From contig OZ038440.1 in assembly GCA_964036275.1 (NCBI GenBank), positions 2,356,001-2,420,000 on the forward strand: DNA of 64,000 nucleotides, given 5' to 3'. Below the pieces are notes generated by a model. That model was not told the DNA's origin and did no database searches. It worked only from the letters and a program-made list of their open reading frames with translations. Source of the stretch: Litoditis marina. Taxonomy: Eukaryota; Nematoda; Chromadorea; Rhabditida; Rhabditidae. Shown piece by piece: positions 12,201 through 23,224 of the stretch; the first letter of the stretch is position 1, and every line of letters starts with the position of its first letter. Both the position numbers and the translations under genes were made by a program.

Positions 12201-15200
12201 AGTGTTCAGCTATTAGTTTGCTAATTTATACAAATGTGAAACTCAGCCAGAGAATGCTGAAAAAAATATGTACCAACCCGCTGTGGTACCAACGATCGGG
12301 AGTCAGATCCCGGTTTGTTTTCTCTTCGTCACCCCAGTATCCGCGCATTGTATTGTAACTGAAATGAGCAAGTGTGAAGCACTATATTAACAAAAGGAGC
12401 TGACCAAAAACCATTGGGTCAATTCTAGTACTATCACATTCTTAGAATCAGGATTACTTATGTGAAAATCAGTTTTGTTGATATTTGGGTAATCTTGGGT
12501 TCACGAAAAGTTTGGTTAGGTTCTCAACTCACGTAAGCTAGTGACCCGAACAGTTTTGTAACTAAAAACTATTATAAACAGCGTAACCATTAATCAAAAA
12601 AGTATACCCTGTCACAGAAATTACCAGTCAGGGTTTGTTTCAAAAGAAACAATAACGTTTGTAAATAACATCTTGTATTTGAGAAAACGTCAAACTTTGG
12701 TGAGCTGCTCAGTTCGAGTATAGAAAAGTGAAATGATGTATACTGATAGTGAAACCATGATAAACTATGATATATAGTATGATATTCGTTTCGATAGCTG
12801 ATCTGATACTGAAAAGGTGAGTATCACATACAAAGTTATCCTCACCCTCTGGAGAGAAGTTCACCGTTCTGACCGCGAGGAACCACTTTTCCATTCTCGT
12901 CCACAATTGCTATCTGAAATGTGAAAATAACGTTTTTCACTCTCGAATACGATGGGTTCTAAATTGTATCAGTTGATGAGCTTCACGTTTATTCCTGGTG
13001 GCTGAATCAGCTGAAAGTCGTACACTTGATAACCGTTTCATGTTTGGAGGCAGCTGGGAGCGTAGTAACTCGAACCTTGCGATATTACATGAGCTATGTT
13101 CTTAGAAACTACGATATATTTATCAACTAATTTCGATAATGGTACGCTTCAGCATTCGTGTGATATCTCGAAAACTCGTTTCTAGACATTTTAATGACAT
13201 GTTCGAAGTTCAGTCACACTCGGCCTCACTCACTTCGGTCGCCGGCATGATGTGTCCAACACTTTTGGTTCTTTCGATTGGAGACTCGGTAGAAACGGAC
13301 ATTGTGACAATGGGAGACAGCTCAGTGGAACCATAGAGAATGTACATATCGGACATGTTCATGTGGTTCACCATGTCTTCACACAACTTCTGGGGACAGG
13401 GAGCTCCGGCGATGTAGCCTAGAAATGGAAGAATGATGAGAAACAAGGAACGATCTACTCAGTTTGGATATAGAACCTAAATTTTCCTCATATTTTATAA
13501 CTAAGTTGGGCAATAATTCTTACAAATCATTATTAACAGCACCGAGGTTAGAGCGTTGGAGCGTTACTACATTCCTTATTTACAAATATTGAAGTTGGTG
13601 ATGGAAAGGTAGTTTCCCAATCTCATAAACTCATCTTATGCTACAAACAGTTAATACTTGTTCTAACACATCCTACCCCCGGTCATGGAGGAGAAGTCGG
13701 TTTCTTTCAACCTTGGAGAGGATAGCATGTCAATGAACATTGTTGGAGTACCGAACAAGAATGTACACCTGAAAGTTTTTTGATGACGGTTCATTCGTAT
13801 CAGATGGTAGTGAGCTGTTATTCTGAATACGTTATGATAACACAAATTCAAGGTGATTGATTGCATTTGCTATAGTTACAACGTAATTCAAATGCAGGAT
13901 GAGCCAGATAGAAAAATATCGAGAAAGCAAACGAGATATAAAAAGTGAAGAAGATAGACAGACACACAGACTTGAAATAGAAAGAGAGAGAAGAGACACA
14001 TTTTGGACGAATCAAATCCAGACACTCTTGGAACTTACTTTTCCTCTTCAATTGTTCGTAGAACTGCATTCATTTGGTAGCTGATGGAGGGGAAAACGCA
14101 TGTTTGAGTGTGGTGCATGGCATTGAGAACACCCAAAACACATCCGAAGCAGTGATAGAGAGGGTTGGGAATGCACACGATGTGGTCCTTTGAATAGACA
14201 CAGATGCACAACATACATGTCCAAAATACAACTGTATAAATTCCTATGAGATCGCTCAACAAAGGGTAATCACTTTTTTTCATCATTTTGTCACCATTCT
14301 GCTTCAAACTTGAGGTTGGATCTTCCAGAATCCGAAGTCAGACATTAACAGTCAACAGATCCGTTCAAAAACGGACTCGCATAATATGTTGTGATTCAAC
14401 TCTAAAGTGAAATAGAAGTTAGAAACTACCTTCTTATCCCAACCCGATCGTACTCCTACAAAGTGCGAGTTGTTTAAAATACCGTGATGTGTCAGAGTCG
14501 CCGCCTTAGGAAATCCAGTCGTACCCTGAAAAGATATATTCGAAGATTCCAATTAGAGTCAGGTTCCGAAAGTTCATTATATTCATGTTTTTCAAGAATA
14601 CATAATTTTTCTGTGAAGAGTTGAAAATTGATCGATGAAGTGTAACCACCACCCACACTGGTGTACTGAATATTCATGGGATCGTCTGGCAAGATGGTCG
14701 CTTCAACCTCCTCCAACATTCTGCGACTCTTGCTGCCAGCACCGTCCCAAATTTCATTGAAATCCCACGCACCACTGAAGGTATGGATTCATAGAGTTAG
14801 CATGACATAGATCGGATGTTACCACCAGTTTTCATACCACAAAGTGAAATTACTCTGGTTCTCAACAGTGACAGCCTGGCAACAGGGACACTGATCGAAA
14901 TATATATATAGTACAGCGAGGAAGAATTCATCACTCAGCAGAAGTTGAAGTCTACGCACCGTTGACGGAATATATGTAAGTTTTCTCTCGGGGCAGTTGA
15001 TACATCCGAGCGACTACTTGTTGTTTTTTGTAATTAACGTTTATTGAATGTTTTCCGCAAAATAGTGGTTTTGACGCTCAAATAGGTTTCCGATTGTCTC
15101 GTCGGCAACTCGTTGACGACTACAGGCTGCGAGTCGCCGGCGCTACCAGTGCAACCAACTATTGTCGCTCGCCACTTGTTCCAAAATTTGAAAACGATAC

Positions 15201-17023
15201 GTTTAAAAGTCATCTTCTCACCGTACTGGCTCGTTTTCGCCGAAGACAATCACATGTTTGAGATCGGGAAGATCGCGGAACTCCACCGAGCCATTTCCTG
15301 GTTTTCCGGTGGCCACGGCAGGACAAACCTAAAATGAGTAGCCCTAAGTTTTTAAAACAGTCTTGAAATATGGCATTCGTCCTCAGCAGCAAATGAAAAA
15401 TCTATATTGTCATCGCGGCTAGCCAGATTCTTGTGGAACAATGACGAAAATTTTGGGCGTAAATCTGTAAACGTATTTGTCTATCACCGCGTGGTACAAA
15501 TCATAGTTATTATTAAATTTTAAATAAACGTGAACTTTGAAATCGTAAATGTGTGAACGTACCTCCACAAGAGAGTGAAGGTAGTTGCTCTTCTTGTGTT
15601 GTTTCGGAGTTACCAGAGCTGCAACTCCAACCTTCTTCAACGCGTAATGTAGCTCCGTGGATTGATAGGCGGGGTTGATGTTCACCTGAGAAAACAGTAT
15701 TGTTTTGAATTACTTTTGTTTGATGTTGTTTGTGAGTCATTGTATCTCTTAAAAAAGAGTATAAAACTATTTAGGACAAGCAGTGTGGCAGCATTCCACC
15801 ACACATAGAACATTTCCAGATAGAGAGAGAGAGAGAGAGAAAAAGAGAGACAAAGAGAGAGTAGGGAGATGTCGGGTACACGAGAAACATGAAAGGATGG
15901 AACAACAAGAGAACCGGTGGTTGCACAGCGGACTATCAGATACTGTATCATCGTGAACATGAACCGTATTCGATAATAATGTGGTGCTACCCTATCCTAT
16001 CTATTTAGTTGTGCGTTGTGACCTGTATCATTCCGGCGATGGCGGTAGCATACTGAATGACAGTCCACTCGTAGTAGTTGTGGCCCCAGACACCCACACG
16101 GTCTCCCTTTTTTAGTCCCAAAGCGAACAGACCGGCAGCCATACGTCGGGCCTGAACGGAAAATAAGTTTCAGTAAACGGTAAACCATAATTATCAAACT
16201 GAACTTTTCAGACGAAAACATGAGGCTTGCTGATTAAATGTACAGTCGAGTGAAACAAAAATGAGCTGTACTCATACACAGCCCGGATTTTTGATTCCAG
16301 GCTGAATCGACGATTTGGTCACTTCCCACAGCACACATTTCGATGAGGCACTGTTGATTTTTTGCAAAACTATGTTTTCGAAGGAAGTGAGACTCACATC
16401 TTCATAAACCTGCGAGAATGTTTTTCGAACTCCTTGTTCTCTGAATACGAGGAACTCCTTATCGGGTTTCCTGTCCGCCGCTCGGAGAAGCACTTGTCCA
16501 GTGGTCTGTAAGGAAAATGATTCATTTCATAATGATTCATAGAAAAACAACTTAAACAAAACAACACTTAAACAAGGTGAACAAGTAATGTACACCACAT
16601 AAAAGCCAGCCAGAAAGATGTAATTTTGTACTTAATCTAATTTTCATAGATATTTACATTTGTGTTTTGTTGATTATTTGTTGCTCATATAACATGGTTT
16701 CAGGAACTCAGTGAACGAAACTACTTTTACTGTTCTCAGAATCTTTTTTTTTTCAAAAACAACCCAAGATCTTAGCATTAAAAACACAAAAAAAACAGTT
16801 TTCCAACCTCGAAGCGAAGAGGGTCAGATGAAGCTCCATGGATGTAGCTGTGAATCGAACGACCACTGAAACTGAGACATTTGTTTTTTTAAACTATCAA
16901 GTTTGGTCGTTCTATATCTTCTTTCGCTGAATAAACACTGATAAGGTAAGTATAGGCGAATGTTGGAAAGGGAGTATACCTTTTGGCCACAGTAGTGGAA
17001 GATCGACACAATCGAGTAAGCAT
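9277..17023 (-). CDS. ACSF2-type medium-chain acyl-CoA synthetase, copy A
   Basis: Predicted to activate fatty acids to acyl-CoA by ATP-dependent adenylation followed by thioester formation, feeding mitochondrial beta-oxidation. Exons on the minus strand, in gene order: 17023-16980, 16865-16808, 16505-16398, 16151-16023, 15685-15563, 15328-15222, 14774-14657, 14525-14430, 14187-14039, 13768-13677, 13418-13234, 12913-12846, 12358-12278, 12088-11947, 9987-9871, 9697-9623, 9354-9277. They sum to 1,770 bases, 589 residues plus TAA, with all phases matching. Adenylation motifs are intact: YTSGTTGFPK phosphate loop, [24 protein letters not shown] followed by GGENIYP, and the carboxy-terminal TGKVKKFEL with the catalytic lysine. 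The start [14 protein letters not shown] is rich in Arg, Ser and Thr, as in a mitochondrial presequence. Similarity to ACSF2 (for example [28 protein letters not shown]) is from memory. The 2-kb intron 11946-9988 is inflated by insertions. Confidence 0.9.
10049..10296. mobile_element. Foldback element with ~90-bp nearly identical arms
   Basis: Bases 10049-10142 are repeated in inverted orientation at 10204-10296; the outer 70 or more bases are identical and only a few inner positions differ. It lies in the intron between exons 9871-9987 and 11947-12088 of copy A. The near-identity of the arms suggests recent formation or conversion. Confidence 0.85.
10430..11577 (+). mobile_element. GGCGCC-rich intronic element containing a 269-bp tandem duplication
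   Basis: 10541-10809 and 10810-11078 are direct repeats of 269 bp. Each unit ends in a block of three GGCGCC sites, the last being TTTGGCGCCAAA. Similar GGCGCC blocks occur before the first unit (around 10495-10530) and after the second (around 11178-11215). 11318-11350 is a short tandem of GAGGGACGA-like units. The right end (11555-11577) is a hairpin of the form CGCAGCGC-TTC-GCGCTGCG followed by CGAT, closely resembling the end of the repeat at 20858-21966. The left boundary is approximate. Confidence 0.6.
15094..15180. repeat. Intron segment conserved between copies A and B
   Basis: This intronic stretch next to exon 15222-15328 matches 28604-28690, at the same place in copy B, including a GTCGCCGGCG palindrome. 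Shared intron sequence marks A and B as the most recently duplicated pair. Confidence 0.7.
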
Positions 17024-17285
17024 TATTGAAATGCAACCAGTGGTGAGTAGGTATACGACCGAAAATGAGAGAAAATGAAACCTCTCTCCAGAAAACAAAC
17101 GCGAAACACGTTTGAAAACGATGGTCACGTTATTTACAGGTTGATCGGTTAACGATGGCTTCCTGTTATTTCCGGATGAAGAGAATGCTCTTTTCTTGAA
17201 CTTTCCATGAAAGTATACAGTCTGAACATAAGAATTGAGAATTGGGTACTTCCATGGTTTTGTTGTTCCGTTAACGGCACCCATT
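17024..17285 (-). promoter_or_regulatory. Upstream region of copy A conserved with copy B
   Basis: About 210 bases immediately upstream of the ATG of copy A align closely with 31282-31480 upstream of copy B. The alignment then resumes between roughly 17225-17285 and 32606-32680, after the insertion in B. Conservation may only reflect recent duplication. No TATA box or SL acceptor can be assigned with confidence. Confidence 0.5.
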
Positions 17286-18865
17286 CATTCGAAAAACGGT
17301 TCAGCCAAATTCCTGCAAACTGTTTCTGTTTCGTCTTGCTATAAATGAGTGAACATATTTCATATTTCATATTTATTCTTTCACGTCGCTTCGTTACGAG
17401 GCGGTGATCATCATACATGTCACAGATCTTAGTAGTTAGTAGAACACAGCCTTTCCTAAACAGAATATGTTCCACTGTCTTGTTCTGTCGAGCCAGGGAC
17501 ATGGGATTCAGGATTTTGAGAGAGAAAGCAGAGTTTCGGAACGCTTTTTTTTGCTGGTTCGCAGTGATGTTGGTGAGAAAACAAAATGCCGAGGTTTGAA
17601 ACCATTGAATAGGCCGAGGGTTCGAATCCCTTCACAGACATCATTCTTGTTTTGTTTGAATAACCTTCTTATGGAGTCAGGATCTCTGCAGGTTAACACA
17701 AATGCTTTCCCAGTATAGTTATAAATTATTCAAACTACCAAGAGGCAAAACAACGGCTGACTGCATAAAAAGGGTATTGAATCTTTACTCTTTATAAAAT
17801 GCGAATAAGAACAAACTGACATGTGATTTTTAATCATATAAGACGACGAATTTCAAACTTTTCACAAAATTCGGCTTTTTCACTGATTTACAGCACTTTC
17901 TGTGAAACAAAAACAGAGGCTACAATTTAAGAGGAAAACCCGATTCGAGGCATTCCTTCAGATTTTCTATGAGGACAGCGTGTTTGGTACTCATAAAGAA
18001 TAGCAATTGAAATTATCAATGAGAGACACTCATATGGAAAATTCGTATTGAAATTTTCCATTATGAATAATTTCAATTGAAATTTTCCATTATAAATAAT
18101 TTCAATTGAAATATTTCATAACCAGAATAATTATTCACAAATGTAGTTTCACCTTTAACAATGAATAATTTCAATACGGAATATGCATAGTTTATATTAT
18201 CGAAGTATGTGAACAAAATATTTCGTGAAAGGATTCAAACCTGCGACCTCAGTTTTGTAGTCCGACTCACTAGCCGCTGCGCTATTGTGACACATTACTT
18301 TGGAGAGATAGGAAGCTTCATCTATGGGATTCGGTGACGGGTCGCCGGCGAGGTCGCCGGCGATGTCGCCGGCGATGTGACAGAAAATTATTTTTTTCAA
18401 AAGTGAATCAGCGCGTTAATGTTCGGACTAACTAATGATTGCAAATAAACTGTAATGATTCTACTGCGAATAAAATCCAAGTCTGTTGAAGAAGATCTCA
18501 CTGTTTTTTTGATTATGTCACGATAGCAATAAACTGTCTTCAAAATCTTATTTCTTTTCCTAAAGTGATATGTTTTGGCCAAACTGGGGAGTATGTTCCG
18601 TAACAGATGTATAATACTTCGAATAATAACAAATTAGTACCTCTCTACTTGAATTTAGTGCATAATGGAGCTGCTCTGATAAGTTCCAAACGCACTACAC
18701 TACACCGGCATATCTCCAATGCGATCTCATAAGTTCTAGTCTTAATTTGAGTGAGATGGAAAGTTTATGTATGCATTCCATCTCACTCAATGTATAACAT
18801 TATACTAGTTGTTATGAAGCATGGTTAGATCAAAACTCCCTTTTAATCGTGCTTCAACTAATTAG
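17286..18865. other. Repeat-bearing intergenic region upstream of copy A
   Basis: No gene is supported. 17826-17893 (minus) matches part of the SINE-like sequence at 22745-22812. 18004-18180 contains about three 31-bp units alternating AATTTCAATTGAAATTTTCC motifs. 18222-18294 (minus) is tRNA-like, with an A-box-like TAGCGCAGCGGCTA and a B box GGTTTGAATCC. 18337-18380 has three GTCGCCGGCGA motifs. 18747-18761 and 18776-18790 form a perfect 15-bp hairpin stem. Confidence 0.55.
18222..18294 (-). repeat. tRNA-like SINE head
   Basis: On the minus strand an A-box-like motif (18271-18284) and a B box (18231-18241) are spaced as in a tRNA, but the acceptor stem does not pair, so it is not a tRNA gene. 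A likely body segment of the same element lies at 17826-17893, separated by inserted sequence. Confidence 0.55.
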
Positions 18866-18872
18866 CTATTAA

Positions 18873-20853
18873 GATTTAAGATTTAAGATTTATTTTGATC
18901 ACATCACATTGTTGCAAAGTGGTGCTCCTTGACTGCTCTCCAGATTTTAATGTCTCTGCATGCTCTCAATATCTCTTCGCCACGGATGGGGGCAGGGCGG
19001 ATTCGACCTCTTCTGGCTGCAGTGTTATAACTGCGGACTGCTTCAACCAGTTCATCTCTCCATCGGACAATTGGCCTGCCAGGAGACCTTTTACGATTGT
19101 ACGGACACCATTCAGACACGACCAAAGACCATCGGGATTCAGGCATGTGGGCAATTCTGTAAGCAAAGTTTAATTTATGTTTGGCAGCTACAGTAGCCAC
19201 GTCCGTCAACCTAGTGATTCCGCGAATAACGGCACTTGGGAGGCGATCTTGTATTCGTTTGTTCAGCATTCCACGCTCCATTTTTCTTTGCACGACACGG
19301 AGACGCTCGATATTCTTCTTCGACAGGGCCCAGGATTCACTGCCATACAACAGTCTCGGGAGAATCACGGTGTGGAAAATCTTTGCCTTGTACCTCATCG
19401 GGAACGAGGGTGTCTTCAGAATGTGACGGTATTCGTTGAACGCTGCCCACGCTGAGGAAATTCTTCGGCTCAATTCGACGTCCCAATTGGCTTCCATGGA
19501 AAGATGGACACCGAGATATTTGACTGTGGTTTTTGACGGCAGGACATGGCCATGATATTTTAGTGGCGTTGCGTCTTTCACATTGTTCATGTATTCAGAT
19601 TTGTTTGGATTCATCTTGAGACCGACAGATTGGCAGGCCGTCTCGAATTCTTCCATCATTCTTCGGAGGATCTTCTTGTTTGGAGCAAATATTATTCCAT
19701 CATCCGCGAAGAGAAGGTGGCTCAGAAAACGACCCCCCACTTTCAGTCCTCTCCCTTCCCAGTCCAATTTCCGGAGAGCGACATCGAGCACGGTAGTGAA
19801 CAACCGCGGAGAGATAACATCTCCTTGACGAACTCCTTGATGAACTTCAATCGGCACTTTGGAACTGTTGACTTCTATTGTTGACAACGAACTTTCGTAG
19901 ATTGCTTTCAAAAGCAAGATAAGTTCTGAGTGAACACCGATGAGTTGCAGGGATGACCATATTGCGTCGTGGTGTAGACTATCAAACGCCTTCGCCAGGT
20001 CAACAAAACAGAAGAAGGCCGGGATTCGATATTCTCTGCACTTTTCAATGACTTGTCGGACGATATGGATGTTGTCTGCTGTGCCATACTGCTTTCTGAA
20101 TCCACACTGCTCTTCGGACATATGTTCCTCCATTGATGGTTCCATTCTGTTCAGCAAGCAACGCGACAGGACTTTGTATAGAGTGTTGAGCAAGGTTATC
20201 GGTCGATAATTCCCGATTTCAGCAACATCGCCTTTCTCAAACAATAAAATTGTTTTCGAAAGTAGGAGATCTGGAGGCAACTTCTTCTCGGTAAGGATCA
20301 AGTTGAACATCTGGGTAACGTCTTGTGCAATTGCTGTGTTCGACCATCTAACAGCTTCCGGAGGTATTCGATCGGTGCCGGGAGAAGTCCCTAGGGCGGT
20401 TTGCCGGATAGCGAGAAGAACTTCGGACTCCAAGAAAGGTGGAAGGGCATCGTCGGACACTAATAGTGTGGTCTGTTGTTGACTTCTGTTCTTGTATAGT
20501 TCATTGTAAAAACCTCGCACGACATCCGATAGTCCCTGTGCATCATTTCTCAGAAGACCATTGTTATCACGGAGATGGACTATTCGGTTCTTTTTTCGTT
20601 TTCCATCGTCCATGACTTTTCTGAGACTGGTACCGTTTTGTAGCGCACTCCGAAGCCGATGTTCACGTCGTTTGTACACGTCCTCTTTACGACTCCATCT
20701 AGCCGATTTGCTGTATTGAACGAATTGGAGTCTACCCATTGGAGATTGATCAGATTGAAACGAACGGCGAAGTTGAAGCAGATTCAGTGTCTTTTGCGAG
20801 ATAAACGGATCTGGGCGAGACCAACTTGTTGCAACATCATAGGCTGTTCTCAA
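18873..20853 (-). mobile_element. 5'-truncated RTE-like non-LTR retrotransposon
   Basis: The element consists of a reverse transcriptase frame and a short 3' tail of repeated AAATCTT units (18873-18893), a style of terminus typical of RTE-clade LINEs. A 7-bp direct repeat CTATTAA flanks it at 18866-18872 and 20854-20860 and is a plausible target-site duplication. The endonuclease domain expected upstream of the RT is missing; the 5' end abuts the terminus of the composite repeat that starts at 20858, so the LINE apparently inserted into that terminus. Confidence 0.75.
18904..20853 (-). CDS. Reverse transcriptase ORF of the RTE-like element (amino-terminally truncated)
   Basis: An uninterrupted frame of 649 codons ends in TGA at 18904. 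It has the order expected of a LINE reverse transcriptase: GNYRPITLL, then FVDLAKAFDSL with the first catalytic aspartate, HQGVRQGDVISP, LLFADDGIIF with the catalytic AspAsp pair, then VKYLGV and a carboxy-terminal GRPIVRWRDEL segment often seen in RTE-like elements. The frame begins with TTG at the truncation point and a TAG lies immediately upstream, so there is no natural start and no endonuclease. Catalytic residues look intact, implying a fairly young copy, but it should be unable to mobilise on its own. The open frames on the opposite strand of this interval are shadows. Confidence 0.9.
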   Translation of the reverse strand: MRTAYDVATSWSRPDPFISQKTLNLLQLRRSFQSDQSPMGRLQFVQYSKSARWSRKEDVYKRREHRLRSALQNGTSLRKVMDDGKRKKNRIVHLRDNNGLLRNDAQGLSDVVRGFYNELYKNRSQQQTTLLVSDDALPPFLESEVLLAIRQTALGTSPGTDRIPPEAVRWSNTAIAQDVTQMFNLILTEKKLPPDLLLSKTILLFEKGDVAEIGNYRPITLLNTLYKVLSRCLLNRMEPSMEEHMSEEQCGFRKQYGTADNIHIVRQVIEKCREYRIPAFFCFVDLAKAFDSLHHDAIWSSLQLIGVHSELILLLKAIYESSLSTIEVNSSKVPIEVHQGVRQGDVISPRLFTTVLDVALRKLDWEGRGLKVGGRFLSHLLFADDGIIFAPNKKILRRMMEEFETACQSVGLKMNPNKSEYMNNVKDATPLKYHGHVLPSKTTVKYLGVHLSMEANWDVELSRRISSAWAAFNEYRHILKTPSFPMRYKAKIFHTVILPRLLYGSESWALSKKNIERLRVVQRKMERGMLNKRIQDRLPSAVIRGITRLTDVATVAAKHKLNFAYRIAHMPESRWSLVVSEWCPYNRKRSPGRPIVRWRDELVEAVRSYNTAARRGRIRPAPIRGEEILRACRDIKIWRAVKEHHFATM

Positions 20854-20857
20854 CTAT

Positions 20858-21966
20858 TAATATAAAAAAACGAGTGTAAAGAAAGTAAAGATTAGTTTTG
20901 GATAAACATGTACAAGAAATATAAAAGAAGTCCAATAAAAATATTTTGAGGAAAAGTCTAATCTCGCTCGGTTTAAAAATTCAAAAAAAGGATACCGAGT
21001 TTTTTGCTACCAGAAGAAAACTTATGACTGCGACACAATAATCTAGCTTATACTCCGTTGTTTTCAAGAGAAGCGAGATTATCATTTTCCTCAAAATATT
21101 TTTATTGGACTTCTTTTATATTTCTTGTACATGTTTATCCAAAACTAATCTTTACTTTCTTTACACTCGTTTTTTTATATTAATTGAACTCTTTTTCTAT
21201 GGTTACGAAGTAACGGTCATTTTTGACAAAAATGATATTTTTGAACAATAAGCTAAACAAGGAATTTTATGAGGTTCTATTGGAGTTCGCGCCGTAGTTC
21301 AGAACGATTGGCGTAGTTGTAACCTCGTTCAAGTGAGAGCAACTTGTGTGCTCCAGGCAGGAATCGAACCTTCGTTCGCCGTGCGTGAATAGAGCGTTTA
21401 TCCAATCCGCCAATCAGACATGTGAATAGGAGTGAAAACCAAGCTGTACCCGCCTGTCATGAGTTCTTCATTGAAAAACGTTTTCCTACTACACGTTAAA
21501 ATCTTCTTTCATTTTTATTTTCACGAAACCGGTCTATCCATGATTTTTTGCGAGACCATTTTCGGCTCTCTCACACGTAATATTCAAATTTCGGACATAC
21601 CTGGAAAATACGTATATCTCAACTTTTTTAGAGCTTTTCAATAATGTAAAAATTTTGGGAATAAGTTAATTTTGTGCGAAACTATGCCGAGATTTGAGGA
21701 GGCGGACACTTTTGTCGCCGGCGCCGCAGCCGCCGCCCCGCACGGAAGCCATTTTTGCGAGACGTTGGGCCCTCTAACTCCTCTCAATAAATAACTACTT
21801 GGAAAATGAACTTGCTATCTTGTAGACGTGTTGCCCTTCAGTGATTCATGCAAATATCTAAGAAAATGGTCGACGTACTTTGAAGAAAATTGTAATAATC
21901 GGTTTTGTTATGTCTGCAGACCTTTGAACAAAAACTAATCTGCGCAGCGCTCCGCGCTGCGCACGA
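20858..21966 (+). mobile_element. Composite 1.1-kb repeat, copy 1 (foldback head, tRNA-like module, hairpin end)
   Basis: The first third (20858-21184) is a foldback with arms of about 100 bp starting TATAAAAAAACGAGTG. Next comes a tRNA-like module on the minus strand (21358-21421, B box GGTTCGATTCC), then a possible short ORF, a GCC-rich run, and a terminal perfect hairpin of the form GCGCAGCGC-TCC-GCGCTGCGC followed by ACGAT. Copies 2 (31481-32606) and 3 (47425-48563, inverted) share all parts in the same order, so the whole moves as one unit. In this copy the ORF is cut by a TAA at 21642-21644. Confidence 0.85.
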
Positions 21967-22560
21967 TATCGAATCACGCTACTTGGCGAGTCGCCGGCGA
22001 CAGTTTCCAAACTTCTTCTCAAAATCCCTATTGAAGACGCACAAATCGCATTTTTCACTCTCGCACTTGTTTATACCTCACAACAAACTTGAATAAAAAT
22101 ATTGGTGTTATCAAAGGTTTCCAAGTTCGGCGACTCGCCGGCGATATGAGGAACATATCGAAATGAGTGGCGACTCACCGGCGACAAGCTCTGTTTATTT
22201 TTCACGGTTCGTATGAGTTATACAAGAAAAAGTCGTCTTTCGGTATCATTTTTGTCATTAGCCGTTGGAGTTTACCCACAAAATGCACTCAAACTTTTTT
22301 TGGGTTTTCTCGATGGAAAAATATTTCGGCTTCGGCGACTTGCCGGCGACCCCAAAGACAATGCGAAATATTTGGCGACTCGCCGGCGACAACTTCGGAG
22401 CTTTGGTTCAAGTGGCGACCCGCCGGCGACCTCAATGTATCGCCGGCGACTCGCCGGCGGTATCCCGGCGACCCCTCTGCCCCGCCGGCGAGTCGCCGCC
22501 AAATTCCAGAGATATACCGGCCAATGCGGCATCGATTTCCCGGTATAACTCTGGGCAGTT
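21967..22560. repeat. Region dense in TCGCCGGCGA-type palindromes
   Basis: At least nine copies or one-base variants of the 10-bp palindrome TCGCCGGCGA occur between 21985 and 22497, interspersed with AT-rich sequence. The overlapping open frames on both strands are all driven by this motif. The same motif is scattered elsewhere (15130, 18345-18380, 28640, and inside the composite repeats). Confidence 0.7.
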
Positions 22561-22573
22561 GTCTGTCCTGATT

Positions 22574-22850
22574 TGTGCTCTCGTGGTGCAGTGGTAGAGT
22601 GGTCACTTAATAACCACAAGGTCGCAGGTTCGATTCCGGTGATTACAAGTTTTGCTGCAATCCGCTGATGGCGTGAATTCTGCCAATATTGTTAGAGTGG
22701 GGTACAATTTCACACGAAATCGCGTAAAACATGAGAAACCCGATTTTTCTATTTACTTAACAGAAAAAGCCAGATTTTGTGAAAAGTTTGAAATTGGTCG
22801 TCTTATATGCTGCGGCAGATGGGAGCAGGCATGTCATATTTCCTTCATAT
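22574..22850 (+). mobile_element. SINE-like element with tRNA-type promoter
   Basis: 22574-22644 has an A-box-like TGGTGCAGTGGTAGAGTGG and a B box GGTTCGATTCC, spaced as in a tRNA but without a matching acceptor stem. The following body to about 22812 ends in GTCGTCTTATATG and matches 17826-17893 on the other strand. 22805-22850 also resembles 8688-8735. Confidence 0.65.
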
Positions 22851-23224
22851 TACGAACAAATCGTAAAGTTGGACAAATAGCAAAAAAGATCGATGTCTAC
22901 AAAAACCGGACAGCTTGAAGCGATGGTAGTAGACATTCAGTTGAAGAAACTGAGGGCGGGGTTGAGCTGAGGTACGCCTCGCAGGACGAACCAGGGCTGC
23001 TACCGGCTACACTTTCAAATTGCGGTCCCACGAATAGGTCAAAACAAGAAGAGAACGAAAAAGGAAGAGGAAAAGAGGATGAAAGGTGAAGGACTCGGCA
23101 GAATGATTGCCTCTATTGGCGAAGGGGGGAGAGAGACGTTGTTGTCTTCTATCAACTTTGTTGTTTTTGGGTGAATATTGATAGAGAATAATGGTTGTAC
23201 GAGTATGATTCATTTTCAGTCTAC
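22851..23224. other. Spacer between SINE-like element and copy B
   Basis: No gene or structured repeat is evident; the sequence leads into the 3' end of copy B. Confidence 0.4.

Noticed and set aside
17560..17645. tRNA-like sequence with a perfect B box (GGTTCGAATCC) near 17607-17620
   Set aside because: No A box lies at a suitable distance upstream, so a single 11-base match is not enough.
18895..20865. Several plus-strand open frames opposite the reverse transcriptase
   Set aside because: They are antisense shadows of a long, motif-bearing coding frame.
22272..22619. Overlapping frames of 105-134 codons on both strands
   Set aside because: All arise from the GCCGGCGA repeat region, which lacks stops in several frames because of its composition.
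22574..22644. Functional tRNA gene
   Set aside because: A and B boxes are present but the acceptor-stem ends do not pair and a SINE-like body follows. The same reasoning applies to the other tRNA-like modules listed.
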